Source of the DNA: Gemmata sp.
GTDB taxonomy: Bacteria > Planctomycetota > Planctomycetia > Gemmatales > Gemmataceae
Direction of reading: 5' to 3'
Assembly: GCA_025055115.1 (NCBI GenBank)
Contig: JANWYJ010000015.1
Span: forward strand, 1-64,000
Length of the DNA stretch: 64,000 bases
Part shown: positions 54,920-64,000 of the stretch, one piece after another
How positions within the stretch are numbered: the first letter of the stretch is position 1
Layout: every line of letters begins with the position of its first letter
The notes under the pieces: model-generated
Told to the model about the DNA's origin: nothing
Databases searched by the model: none
Seen by the model: only the letters and a program-made list of their open reading frames with translations
Made by a program: the position numbers and the translations under genes

Positions 54920-55930
54920 TCAGAGTTGGCCGTACTGTTTCTGATAATAGTTCACATAGTCCTTGTTTTTTATGGAAGCGACCCACGCCATGTGGGTTTG
55001 GTACCACGCGATCGTTTCCGCTAAACCGGTCTCGAAGGGAACTTGCGGCCGCCAACCCAACGTTTGTTCGGCTTTGGAGCAATCAATCGCGTAGCGGCGA
55101 TCATGCCCGGGGCGATCGGCGACGTAGCGAATCAAGGATTCGGGTTTGCCCAACAGCTTCAACAGCAGTTTCGTCAGAACAATATTGGGCATCTCGCAGC
55201 GGCCACCGAAGTTGTACACTTCACCGGGGCGGCCATACCGCCACGCCGCTTCCACACCCCGACAATGATCGAGAACGTGAATCCAATCGCGGACGTGCCA
55301 ACCATCGCCGTACACTGGTACCGGTTGATCCTGAAGCAAGTTCGTAATAAAAAGCGGAATCAACTTCTCCGGGAATTGATACGGTCCATAGTTGTTGGAA
55401 CAGCGGGTGATGACCGTCGGCAAGCCGAAGGTGTGATGATAGGCTTGCACTAACAAATCCGCCGCCGCTTTGCTGGCCGAATAGGGGCTATTGGGGTGAA
55501 GAGGCGTTGTTTCCGTGAAGTAACCGGTTTCGCCCAAACTGCCGTACACTTCATCGGTGGAAATCTGCACGTATTTGTTGACCCCAAACTCGCGCGCCGC
55601 ATCCAGAAGAACCTGCGTGCCGATCACATTGGTGCGAACAAATGGCCCGCTGTCGTGGATACTCCGATCGACGTGACTTTCCGCCGCAAAATGGATGATG
55701 TCCGTAATGCCCTGCTGCATGGCCATGCGGACATCGTCGCGGTCGGCCACATCGCCACGGATGAAGCGATAGCGCGGATGGTCTTGGAGATCCGCCAGGT
55801 TGGCCAGATTCCCAGCATACGTGAGGGCATCGAAATTGACGATTTCCACCGTAGCATCGGCTGCCAGCAGATAGCGGATGAAGTTCGAGCCGATGAACCC
55901 ACAACCGCCCGTGACCAGAACACGCGCCAT
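54920..55930 (-). CDS. rmlB: dTDP-glucose 4,6-dehydratase
   Basis: 336 aa SDR-fold enzyme. ARVLVTGGCGFIGSNFIRYL is the NAD-binding GxxGxxG, HFAAESHVDRSIHDSGPFVR has family residues, the catalytic Tyr-x-x-x-Lys is in PYSASKAAADLLVQAYHHTF, and ITRCSNNYGPYQFPEKLIPL follows. It makes dTDP-4-keto-6-deoxyglucose. It heads the likely operon rmlB-rmlA-permease-ATPase-permease-CMP-kinase-like-PNP. Its RBS lies in a duplicated 30 bp leader. Confidence 0.96.
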   Translation of the reverse strand: MARVLVTGGCGFIGSNFIRYLLAADATVEIVNFDALTYAGNLANLADLQDHPRYRFIRGDVADRDDVRMAMQQGITDIIHFAAESHVDRSIHDSGPFVRTNVIGTQVLLDAAREFGVNKYVQISTDEVYGSLGETGYFTETTPLHPNSPYSASKAAADLLVQAYHHTFGLPTVITRCSNNYGPYQFPEKLIPLFITNLLQDQPVPVYGDGWHVRDWIHVLDHCRGVEAAWRYGRPGEVYNFGGRCEMPNIVLTKLLLKLLGKPESLIRYVADRPGHDRRYAIDCSKAEQTLGWRPQVPFETGLAETIAWYQTHMAWVASIKNKDYVNYYQKQYGQL

Positions 55931-55988
55931 GCCGTTTCCTCAGGCCCAATACCCGTCAGTGCCGTTTCCTCAGGCCCAATACCCGTTA
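55931..55988. repeat. Tandem 30 bp duplication of the rmlB leader
   Basis: gccgtttcctcaggcccaat at 55931 and 55961, period 30 bp. On the minus strand each copy carries TGAGGAAACGGC, which serves as the Shine-Dalgarno sequence just before the rmlB ATG. A second SD copy thus sits 30 bases upstream without a start codon. Confidence 0.92.
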
Positions 55989-56028
55989 GAGAGTTGTAAG
56001 TGCCAGCCGGCGAGCTGTCCAACGTGGC

Positions 56029-57309
56029 TCACTGGTGAGGCTGGTTCGTCGTCCGCTGCGCTTGCCACTTCTGAAAGGCAGCTTCGCGCCTTTCGGGACT
56101 TGAGAAATAGAAGCGCGTGTAGGCATAGGTCCGATCCGATTCGCTGTTGCTACCGTAGCGATCGGTATAGCCGTAGTCCGAGAGTTTTTGCCCGGTCAGT
56201 TGAATGGCCACCGCCAAGGCCATATCGCGTGCTTGAATCTCGTAGGTTTGCAGGGTGGTTTGGCCATCCGCCGTCAGCGTGTGCAAGCGCAACGTCGCAA
56301 CGACGGTGGTATCGGTCAAGGTTTTGTCCAGCAGTGGAAGATGTTTTTCACTCCCATAGCTGATGAGGTTACTGGCAGCCCGACCACGGTATGTCGCGCT
56401 GATCCCCGGGCTGGTGAGTAACTTGACCGCTATCGTACACAGTTCGTCGGGCTGGTTTAAGGAACTGGCGATAGTCATGGCGTAGTACATATCGCGGGGA
56501 TCACGACGGGAAACCAACCACGCGGTCGCAATGGCCCGATACACCCGGCCTTCGTCGGTATCGCGATTGGCCGCAGCGATCAACCCGGAGGAGGTCAGCA
56601 GGGAACTGATGGATGTATTGCGGGCCGGATAGACGTTGGGCACCAGGGCTTCGGCAAAGAGCAGGACTGTGATTTCGCTGAGTGTCGGATCGCGTCGTTC
56701 GACACCGGGGATACGGCCGTATTTACGGTTGTAAAGTTCAACCCGGCGTTCCAAGACCCGGTTGCGGAAGTCGAAGTCGCGTTGCGCCGCGGCGAAGATG
56801 AGGCGGCGATTATCGGAGTGGGCTATCAGCTCCGTGAAAACGGCCTTGGCGGCTCGATCCAACGATCGGTCGCCACGCAGTGTATGACCAAAGAGCGTCC
56901 AGTCGTTGCGGACGAGGGCCAGGAATGGCTTCCAACCAGGAAGGTCGTGTTCGTAATCGCCGTTGGTATCTGCTAGAAATGTGTCGAGCCGGGCTTGCAG
57001 TTCCAGAGCCTGCGCCTGCGGTAGCAGAAGCGTGCAGCGGTGGCGCACCTCCGGATCCGGGCTATGGCTAGCGCCATGCAGCAGTGCGGGTCGGGCGAAA
57101 CGCCCCAGCCGCGTCAGTTCGCGTTCGGCCGCTTCGCGTTCGGCAAAAATCTCACTTCCTAATTGCTCGACCAACCGCTGCGCGCGGGCGTTGACCTCCG
57201 AAGGAACCGCCAAATCGGCCGGGTTGGGCGAGACGTCGGCCGCCCACGTCGCTGTCATCGTGGTTATCAGTAGCGCACAGCAACAGCCCAACACGAGCAA
57301 TCGGCGCAT
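56029..57309 (-). CDS. Secreted hypothetical protein with HEAT-like N-terminal region
   Basis: 426 aa with a signal peptide (LLVLGCCCALLITTMTATWA). The segment ARAQRLVEQLGSEIFAEREA, AERELTRLGRFARPALLHGA, HSPDPEVRHRCTLLLPQ is the repeat-like helix pair common in secreted planctomycete proteins that check HEAT-type repeats. The rest (VELYNRKYGRIPGVERRDPT) is not recognised. Ends with a Gln/Thr-rich tail. Periplasmic or extracellular; function unknown. Confidence 0.8.
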   Translation of the reverse strand: MRRLLVLGCCCALLITTMTATWAADVSPNPADLAVPSEVNARAQRLVEQLGSEIFAEREAAERELTRLGRFARPALLHGASHSPDPEVRHRCTLLLPQAQALELQARLDTFLADTNGDYEHDLPGWKPFLALVRNDWTLFGHTLRGDRSLDRAAKAVFTELIAHSDNRRLIFAAAQRDFDFRNRVLERRVELYNRKYGRIPGVERRDPTLSEITVLLFAEALVPNVYPARNTSISSLLTSSGLIAAANRDTDEGRVYRAIATAWLVSRRDPRDMYYAMTIASSLNQPDELCTIAVKLLTSPGISATYRGRAASNLISYGSEKHLPLLDKTLTDTTVVATLRLHTLTADGQTTLQTYEIQARDMALAVAIQLTGQKLSDYGYTDRYGSNSESDRTYAYTRFYFSSPERREAAFQKWQAQRTTNQPHQ

Positions 57310-57530
57310 GGCTTTTCCCCGGCGGTCACTGCAAACGACGCCATTTTCACTCGGCCATTTTCACTTTATTGTGTCGCAAAATTCAGCAGGTCGCTAGCCT
57401 GGGGTGTGGCGGAGATTGTGGGGCAGAGTGGCTTGTGCCGTTCACCCCCAGGGCTGTGGGCCGGAGGTGAACGGACGAAGACGGGCCGTCGCAACCACCG
57501 CTAGTTCGGGGAAGAAGCTTTGGCGGGGAA

Positions 57531-59024
<1,494 letters not shown>

Positions 59025-59933
59025 AGCAGAGGTCCTCAAATAGAAGGGGTTCGTACAACTAGTAACGGGGATCGTTACCAGTCCGAATTGGCGCTGGTGC
59101 GCCACCATCAACATGTTCTGAGAAACCGTTTCTCAGAACGTGAGTTACAAACGCAGTCAAAGGGTTCGCACAGACTTCCCTGTTTTACCAACGACGATTA
59201 CGGTTGTGGGCGTTGTGGCGATACACTGCCAAAAATCATGGAGGGAAGTCAAGATACGTTATGAGCCATCATGTGCTCACGACGTCAGAAGGTGCGGTCT
59301 TCCAACTTCTTCGGGAGTTTACGCCATCCCAGCGTATCGTCAACTGAATTATAGCCACACCCCCCAGAAAAATCTAGTCGGTTCCCAAAATCTCCGGCAT
59401 CGCCTCGACTCATGACCCTCCACAACGGCACGGCGACAAGCGACTTGCGCCGAGGGTTCCGAAAATCCCCTGACCAGTTCGGTGGGTGGTTCACAGCCAC
59501 CGCCAACGACGCCACCGTCACTGCTTACTTGGTCGCGGATAATCATCCCCCCAGCCATCGCGGATAATCATCCCGCGGATAATCATCCCCCCAGCCATCG
59601 CAGCCATGAATAATCAAGAGGGCCAAGCCGGCAACGACCATCAACGTAACAACCAGAAGCCCCCGACCAGTCGCTCCCTATTTTTGCCGATAGCCCCGAT
59701 GATCTTGCGTGGGTGGTGTGGCAGGTTGAGTGATCAAGCGATGCGGGCTTGCGTCAGTTCGGGTGGAAGCTACGAAGCCCCCAGCCCCCAGACAGCCCTC
59801 AGACAACGATACTCACCTCTCCGCGGCAATAGCGCCGGCATACCGCCGGTTCCCAGGCCATTGCAAAACCCGAGCTGAGCGGGAAAATCAGGGAGGTTCC
59901 GCAACGCCATCGGTTGTGAAGCGACCTTGAGGT
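59025..59933. other. Intergenic region upstream of rho
   Basis: Contains the rho leader hairpin (listed) and, at 59535-59601, gcggataatcatccccccag twice (59535 and about 59575) with a shorter copy between. Small ORFs have no supporting features. No gene is proposed. Confidence 0.5.
59115..59139 (-). promoter_or_regulatory. Perfect hairpin in the rho 5' leader
   Basis: gttctgagaaa (59115-59125) pairs perfectly with tttctcagaac (59129-59139) around a 3-base loop. On the minus strand it lies 91-115 bases upstream of the rho start. It could be an operator or a leader RNA hairpin. Rho often regulates its own expression by attenuation, so this is a candidate element. Confidence 0.65.
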
Positions 59934-60254
59934 TCAGTGCGAAGGGGGTTCGTCGTCAGCATGTTCCATCGGGTACCATGCGAACCCTGGTCGGACGATC
60001 GGCACACGGTCAACCGCCCATTCTTCAATCTCCTCGAAGAATACCCGACTTCAATCTCCCCGAGCCGGCCCGGACGACGGCCAGTACGGCTGCAGTTTCG
60101 ACTCGGCCCTAAGGGTCTGAAGAGCGACGTCCGCGGCAGTCTCAGCATCGGCCGCTTCAACGAACCGAATGGTGTAGAATCCTACCGGTCCAGCTTCACC
60201 CACCAACTGGCCAGGAAAGTTCTCCCCACCGATAACGACGCGGAAAAAAGCCAT
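59934..60254 (-). pseudogene. Small unknown protein gene interrupted by in-frame TGA
   Basis: From the ATG at 60254 (GGAG eight bases upstream) the frame reads MAFFRVVIGGENFPGQLVGE, AGPVGFYTIRFVEAADAETA, ADVALQTLRAESKLQPYWP then GPARGD and TGA at codon 68. The same frame resumes directly: SRVFFEEIEEWAVDRVPIVR, PGFAWYPMEHADDEPPSH, ending with TGA at 59934. Deleting 15 nt (ggagattgaagtcgg) gives a seamless PARVFFEEIEEW. The 11-mer cttcaatctcc occurs at both 60049 and 60023 on the plus strand, so a local duplication is the likely cause. Family not recognised. A functional truncated protein is not excluded. Confidence 0.7.
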
Positions 60255-60719
60255 GCTCAGCACTCCGCGCTGGGTCGCCAAGCAGTTCACCGACTATTGT
60301 TATTGTGCGCAATGTCGCCGTGAAATGCTGCAAAAATCGCAAAAATTTTCGCTTTTAGCGCGAACGAAAACATCAGCGCAGAAATTAGTGATCTAATGTT
60401 TAGTTCTCACCCGGTCGAACCAACACAACACTGCCGCCGACGGTTGCCGCATGGTTTGCGTCTACTCCTTCCTGATTTTGCGTCTATTCCTCCCTGATCT
60501 CCTCCCTGATCGGCCCCGCATGACAAGACGCTGTAACGGTTCCGATCGTGAGTATCGAACTTCCTGAAGGACATGCCAGATCGTCGAACCGCATAACAAG
60601 ACGCTGTAACGGTTCCGATCGTTGACGCCCAATAGGGTCATTGCGATGAGCAATCGAATGAGGAGTCGGGGCTGAACCGCCAAGAATGGATGTCATCGGT
60701 CGGAAGTGGATTGTTTCAG
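60255..60719. other. Intergenic, repeats only
   Basis: Besides the direct repeat at 60518, a tandem run of tttgcgtctactccttcctg/tttgcgtctattcctccctg/tcctccctgatcgg lies at about 60460-60515. No gene is supported. The left part probably contains the promoter of the small broken gene. Confidence 0.5.
60518..60623. repeat. Direct repeat pair, period 73 bp
   Basis: gcatgacaagacgctgtaac (60518) recurs as gcataacaagacgctgtaac (60591), continuing ggttccgatcgt in both; 31 of 32 bases match. Spacer unrelated. Confidence 0.92.
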
Positions 60720-60791
60720 AGCCACCTCAGGGATTCGAACCCTGGACCCCCGCTTTACGAAAGCGGTGCACTACCGCTGTGCTAAGGTGGC
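60720..60791 (-). tRNA. tRNA-Thr (anticodon CGT)
   Basis: On the minus strand the acceptor stem GCCACCT pairs with AGGTGGC at the 3' end, followed by a discriminator T and no encoded CCA. The anticodon stem CCGCT/AGCGG encloses loop TTCGTAA, giving anticodon CGT for ACG codons. The T arm is CCAGG-GTTCGAAT-CCCTG and the D arm contains AGCGGTAGT. The cloverleaf is complete, total 72 nt. Confidence 0.97.
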
Positions 60792-61236
60792 CTAGTTCAG
60801 AGAAAGACGGTGGTGGCCCCCCCTTTGGTTCGCGGTCATTGGTCCTCGTCGGGTGGGTCCTATCTTCCCAGGGGCTTTTTCTCGTTGCAAAATCGCTTTG
60901 AGGCCGCTGGGGTGAACAATTCACCATTCCGCTCTCATGGCGGTCATTTTACTGTATGGCCGCGGTTCGACAAGCAAACCCCGTGGGGAATCGTCGTCTC
61001 AGAGATTGTGACAATCCCGACAAAGTATGGTGGCCTCAGCTATTCTGGTGGCCTCAGCTATCAAGGGCGCGATGAGTGATTTCCTACGAGTGATTTCCTG
61101 CGACGGTGGGGCCATGTTATAACACGCGGTGGACTTCCAAAGCTTGTGTGTCAGGACAATCCCCATGCGTTGGTCCCTTGCTTCGTCCGCTTCTCGACAA
61201 CCTTGGGGAAAGCGATTGTGTGAAAGGACAATCTCC
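60792..61236. other. Intergenic upstream of the sulfatase
   Basis: Short tandem duplications: tggtggcctcagctat at 61028 and 61046 (18 bp period), and gagtgatttcctac/gagtgatttcctgc at 61074 and 61088 (14 bp period). No gene is supported. The right end holds a copy of the sulfatase start region. Confidence 0.6.
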
Positions 61237-61252
61237 ATGCGTTGGTCCCTTG
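61153..61252. repeat. Duplicated SD and start codon of the sulfatase gene
   Basis: aggacaatccccatgcgttg (61153) recurs as aggacaatctccatgcgttg (61225), continuing gtcccttg in both; 72 bp period. Both copies carry AGGA plus ATGCGTTGGTCC. The upstream ATG (61165) is in frame with the gene and no stop intervenes. Confidence 0.93.
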
Positions 61253-62769
61253 TGGCAGTTGTCGGCGGGTTGACAATCGGGATGTTGGCAATGGCGGCCC
61301 CCGCGCTGGCCCGGCCGAATATTGTCGTTGTGCTCGTCGACGATATGGGCGTGATGGACACTTCGGTTCCCTTCCTGACAGACGCCCGTGGCCAACCGAA
61401 GGTTTATCCGCTCAATGAGTTTTATCGCACGCCGAACATGCAACGACTGGCCGACCGGGGGATTCGCTTCAGCGATTTTTCATCTATGAGCGTTTGTTCA
61501 CCGACGCGGATTTCGCTGCTCACTGGTCAAAACGCCGCCCGGCACCGCACAACGAATTGGATCAATCCTGATCGCGACAACGGCGGTCCGGCCGGGCCGC
61601 CCACGTGGAATTGGAAAGGGCTGAAGAAAACCGATGTTACCCTCGCGCGATTGCTCCAAGCGGCCGGTTACCGCACCATTCATATCGGTAAAGGACACTT
61701 TGGCCCGCGGAACAGCGAGGGCGAAGAACCGAAAAACTTGGGCTTTGATATCAACGTCGGCGGTTGTTCCATCGGTGCCCCGGGGAGCTACTATGGTCAG
61801 CACAACTATGACAACCCCAAGGGCCAAGTCCTGCGGGCCGTTCCCCACCTCGACAAGTACCATGGCACCGAGACATTTCTCACCGAGGCTTTAACCCGCG
61901 AAGCGAAAGCCCATATCCGTGCGGCGGTTGACGAGAAAAAGCCGTTTTTCTTGTACTTCGCTCATTATGCCGTCCATGCTCCCTTCCAGGCCGACCCGCG
62001 CTTTGCGGCCCATTACAAAAACTCGGGTCGTCCCGCGAATGCCCAAGCGTTCGCCACGCTGATTGAAGGCATGGATCACTCTCTCGGCGCGATTCTGGAC
62101 CATTTGGAACAATTGGGCGTCGCAGAAGAGACGATTGTCTTTTTCCTGGGCGACAACGGTACCGATGCCCCCGTGGGCGGGCCGCACGAAGTCGCGTCTG
62201 CCGCACCGTTGCGTGGGAAGAAGGGTTCCCATTACGAAGGCGGAACACGGGTCCCCTTCATCGCTGCTTGGGCCAAACCCAAAGCCCATCACCCTCTGCA
62301 AAAGCCGCTGCCGATTCCCGCCGGGGCGATTCAAACTCAACCCGCGGCGGTGTACGATCTCTTCCCCACGATCCTCAACCTCGCCGGCGTGGAGGTGCCG
62401 AAAGACCATGTGATCGACGGTGCCCAGCTCAATAGACTGCTAACGGGCCAGTCCGACCCCACCCGCCGCTTCACGTTCTTGATGCATTACCCCCATGCCC
62501 CCCACCGAACCGACTACTTCACCACCTACCGCGAAGGCGATTGGAAGGTGATCTATCATTACTTTCCTTCCGAAGTTTCTGATAATTCGCACTACGAACT
62601 CTTCCACTTGGCCACCGACCCATTTGAGTCGAAGAACCTGGCCGCCACCGAACCTGAGCAACTGCGGGCGATGATGAAAGGCCTGGTCGCGGCTCTCGAA
62701 CGTCAACAGGCGCTGTATCCTGTTGACCCCCACGACAAGAAAACCCCGCAGAAACCCAAGATTCCCTAA
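61237..62769 (+). CDS. Secreted sulfatase
   Basis: 510 aa from the ATG at 61237, with a signal peptide (VVGGLTIGMLAMAAPALARP). The formylglycine site is CSPTR in SDFSSMSVCSPTRISLLTGQ, which needs oxidation by a maturase. Metal ligands include NIVVVLVDDMG; IHIGKGHFGPR and later FFLGDNGTDAPVGGPHEV complete the fold. It would remove sulfate from polysaccharide or glycan in the periplasm or outside. An alternative in-frame start at 61165 would give a longer protein with an odd leader; the first ATG after an AGGA that opens a normal signal peptide is preferred. Confidence 0.92.
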   Translation: MRWSLVAVVGGLTIGMLAMAAPALARPNIVVVLVDDMGVMDTSVPFLTDARGQPKVYPLNEFYRTPNMQRLADRGIRFSDFSSMSVCSPTRISLLTGQNAARHRTTNWINPDRDNGGPAGPPTWNWKGLKKTDVTLARLLQAAGYRTIHIGKGHFGPRNSEGEEPKNLGFDINVGGCSIGAPGSYYGQHNYDNPKGQVLRAVPHLDKYHGTETFLTEALTREAKAHIRAAVDEKKPFFLYFAHYAVHAPFQADPRFAAHYKNSGRPANAQAFATLIEGMDHSLGAILDHLEQLGVAEETIVFFLGDNGTDAPVGGPHEVASAAPLRGKKGSHYEGGTRVPFIAAWAKPKAHHPLQKPLPIPAGAIQTQPAAVYDLFPTILNLAGVEVPKDHVIDGAQLNRLLTGQSDPTRRFTFLMHYPHAPHRTDYFTTYREGDWKVIYHYFPSEVSDNSHYELFHLATDPFESKNLAATEPEQLRAMMKGLVAALERQQALYPVDPHDKKTPQKPKIP

Positions 62770-62794
62770 CCGACGCGGTGGAAATTCTGGGCCT

Positions 62795-62926
62795 GGAAAG
62801 GCAGTGGCCCGAAGGGCAGCGATCCTTTTTCCCCGACCCGATGATCTTCGTTCCCCGACCCGATCGCGGAATGGATGTACTGCACCTGCTGGCAAGGCCG
62901 TGGCCTCAAGGGCAGCGATCTTCTCG
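62795..62926. repeat. Outer repeat pair with nested 22 bp tandem
   Basis: ggaaaggcagtggcccgaag (62795) recurs as ggcaaggccgtggcctcaag (62891), with ggcagcgatc following in both; 96 bp apart. Between them ttccccgacccgat is duplicated with a 22 bp period. 96 minus 22 is 74 bp. Confidence 0.85.
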
Positions 62927-62977
62927 CACAAGATGGCCTCAACGGCTCAGCCGATGCGTTAGAACACGCTCCCGGCC

Positions 62978-63328
62978 CTCGGCCTCAGCGGTGGTTGGAA
63001 GGCCCATAGATCCAAGGTTGAGGGGCATGCCGCGAAGCTTCGGTTGGAAAACTCGGGCCGCGATGATGGGAAGACACAGAATGATGGGAAGACACAGAGA
63101 TAAAGGAGCTTCGATCGAGGGGCTTGCACACAGTCGCTTCCCATTGGGCCCTGCCCTCGGCGCTCGTAGTGGTTGGAACGCCCAGAATCTCTCGATAACC
63201 TCACGAGCAATATCCCCATGCTGTTGACTCGGCGCTGGTGGTGGTTGGAACGCCGAATCTGGTGCAGGTGGAGGCAATGTCCGCCGTCCCGTTCGAGTTG
63301 ACTCGGCGCTGGTGGTGGTTGGAACGCC
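62978..63328. repeat. Four-copy 27 bp repeat, three copies at 72-74 bp spacing
   Basis: ctcggcgctggtggtggttg plus gaacgcc occurs at 63228 and 63302, a variant (ctcggcgctcgtagtggttg) at 63156, and a weaker one (ctcggcctcagcggtggttg) at 62978. Spacers of about 45 bp are unrelated. An 18 bp perfect tandem (atgatgggaagacacaga, 63063-63098) lies between the first two copies. Confidence 0.85.
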
Positions 63329-63465
63329 CCATCCCTCCCGCTGTCTTTGAAACGCTTCCGGGGAGGTTTCTGCTTGTATCGCTGGTTTCTCTGGCGATAA
63401 TCGCGGACAGTTCCCGGACGGGTGGCTATCGGTCCACTCGCCCTTCCTTCCTGGGGAGTCGTCCC

Positions 63466-64000
63466 ATGTCGCGTAGCTCTCTGCATCGTCGCCACTTTCT
63501 GAAAACGGCGGCGGTGGTGGGGTCCGGTGTTTTCGCCGCCCCCAATTACCTCCGCGCCCGCAACGCCAACGAAAAGCTCAATATCGCCATGATTGCCTGC
63601 GGTGGCCGCGGTGCGGCGAACATGCGCGCGGTGGAAAGCGAAAACATCGTCGCGCTGTGTGATGTCGATCAAACCGCTGTCGACAAAGCCGCACAGAAGC
63701 ACAAAAACGCCTTGAAATTCACTGACTTCCGGCAGTTGTTCGACAAAGCCAGTCAGCGCTTCGATGCTGTCGTCATCAGTACCTGTGAGCATACCCACGC
63801 CATCGCAACGTTGATGGCACTCCATCACGGCAAGCATGTTTATTGTGAAAAACCGCTGACGCACAACATTTGGGAAGCGCGCGTCGTTCGCGAAGCCGCG
63901 GCCAAAACGAAACTGGCCACTCAGATGGGTAACCAAAACCACGCCAGCGAGAACTTCCGCCGCGTGATCGAACTGATTCGCACCGATGCCATCGGCCCGG
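63466..64000 (+). CDS. Gfo/Idh/MocA-family oxidoreductase (3' partial)
   Basis: Absent from the ORF track because no stop is reached. Start at 63466, GGAG upstream. The Tat signal [20 protein letters not shown] carries the twin-arginine RRHFLK. It is followed by a Rossmann fold ([20 protein letters not shown]), [20 protein letters not shown], and the diagnostic [19 protein letters not shown] with the catalytic lysine EKP. At least 178 residues are in the window. Exported dehydrogenases of this type are abundant in planctomycetes and may act on glycans; substrate unknown. Confidence 0.9.
   Translation, partial: MSRSSLHRRHFLKTAAVVGSGVFAAPNYLRARNANEKLNIAMIACGGRGAANMRAVESENIVALCDVDQTAVDKAAQKHKNALKFTDFRQLFDKASQRFDAVVISTCEHTHAIATLMALHHGKHVYCEKPLTHNIWEARVVREAAAKTKLATQMGNQNHASENFRRVIELIRTDAIGP

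Larger units (their letters stand above)
62770..63465. other. 696 bp repeat-rich intergenic region
   Basis: No gene is supported. It contains the outer repeat pair starting at 62795, a four-copy degenerate family from 62978 to 63328 and an 18 bp tandem at 63063-63098, all listed. Minus-strand ORFs over this region and 63466-63942 are shadows of the oxidoreductase gene. Confidence 0.6.

Noticed and set aside
60051-60053. Selenocysteine codon in the small gene
   Set aside because: No SECIS-like hairpin could be recognised after the TGA, the context resembles no selenoprotein, and a 15 nt insertion explains the stop better.
62978-63328. Possible CRISPR array
   Set aside because: Only three to four repeats, which diverge from each other; a tandem duplication interrupts the set; no cas genes in the window; and the same geometry occurs at many other loci with unrelated repeat sequences.
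62959-63942. 327-aa minus-strand ORF
   Set aside because: It covers the oxidoreductase gene in antisense and the repeat region; the plus-strand Tat signal and EKP motif are decisive.

Overview
The window looks like chromosome of a planctomycete, most likely Gemmata-like (Gemmataceae). This is inferred from family content, not from a search. Pointers are a surface protein carrying the LEPREVLS-type N-terminal motif, a Ser/Thr kinase fused to DUF4384 beside a TPR-CHAT protein, a PEP-CTERM protein, a sulfatase, a Tat-exported Gfo/Idh oxidoreductase, an archaeal/eukaryote-type ProRS, an EF-hand/collagen-like protein and several secreted orphans. Genes are GC-rich, mostly monocistronic or in short runs. 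Intergenic DNA is unusually long and repeat-rich.

Layout. 0-13.5 kb: end of an EF-hand protein, MscS-like channel, a decayed kinase, proS, an arylsulfotransferase-like lipoprotein, rpmA, a PDZ-M6 protease and a lipoprotein. 13.5-25 kb: housekeeping metabolism (GalT-like, nadD, purC, tal, coaD, a PLP enzyme, 5-formyl-THF cyclo-ligase, argJ), an ABC ATPase and a sugar nucleotidyltransferase, with a patch of decayed genes at 16.3-17.3 kb. 25-36 kb: a secreted thioredoxin-like protein, then the three-gene run surface protein / STK-DUF4384 / TPR-CHAT, then a degenerate M48-like lipoprotein. 36-44 kb: NUDIX, a sugar ABC importer (binding protein, double ATPase, permease), an HTH protein, kdsB and pyrG. 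44-50 kb: cupredoxin, inositol-phosphatase-like, ROK kinase and PEP-CTERM genes, all on the minus strand. 49-56 kb: a long minus-strand run of rmlB, rmlA-like, ABC permease, ATPase, permease, CMP-kinase-like and PNP. 56-64 kb: a secreted orphan, rho, a small gene broken by an in-frame stop, tRNA-Thr, a sulfatase and the start of an oxidoreductase.

The most striking signal is in the spaces between genes. At more than fifteen loci a locally derived 23-38 bp segment occurs twice, with a start-to-start distance that clusters near 70-78 bp. Where the distance is about 94-114 bp, the spacer usually holds extra 18-22 bp tandem duplications, and subtracting these brings it back to about 72-77 bp. Many outer repeats copy a gene's 3' end including the stop codon (EF-hand gene, mscS-like, proS, ASST-like, tal, pyrG, PEP-CTERM gene). 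Two copy a 5' end including the Shine-Dalgarno sequence (sulfatase, rmlB). The same kind of short duplication has apparently broken a kinase gene (19 bp tandem copy in the activation loop) and a small conserved-looking gene (short insertion creating TGA). I see no transposase, integrase, cas gene or rRNA. All distances were counted by hand and should be recomputed.
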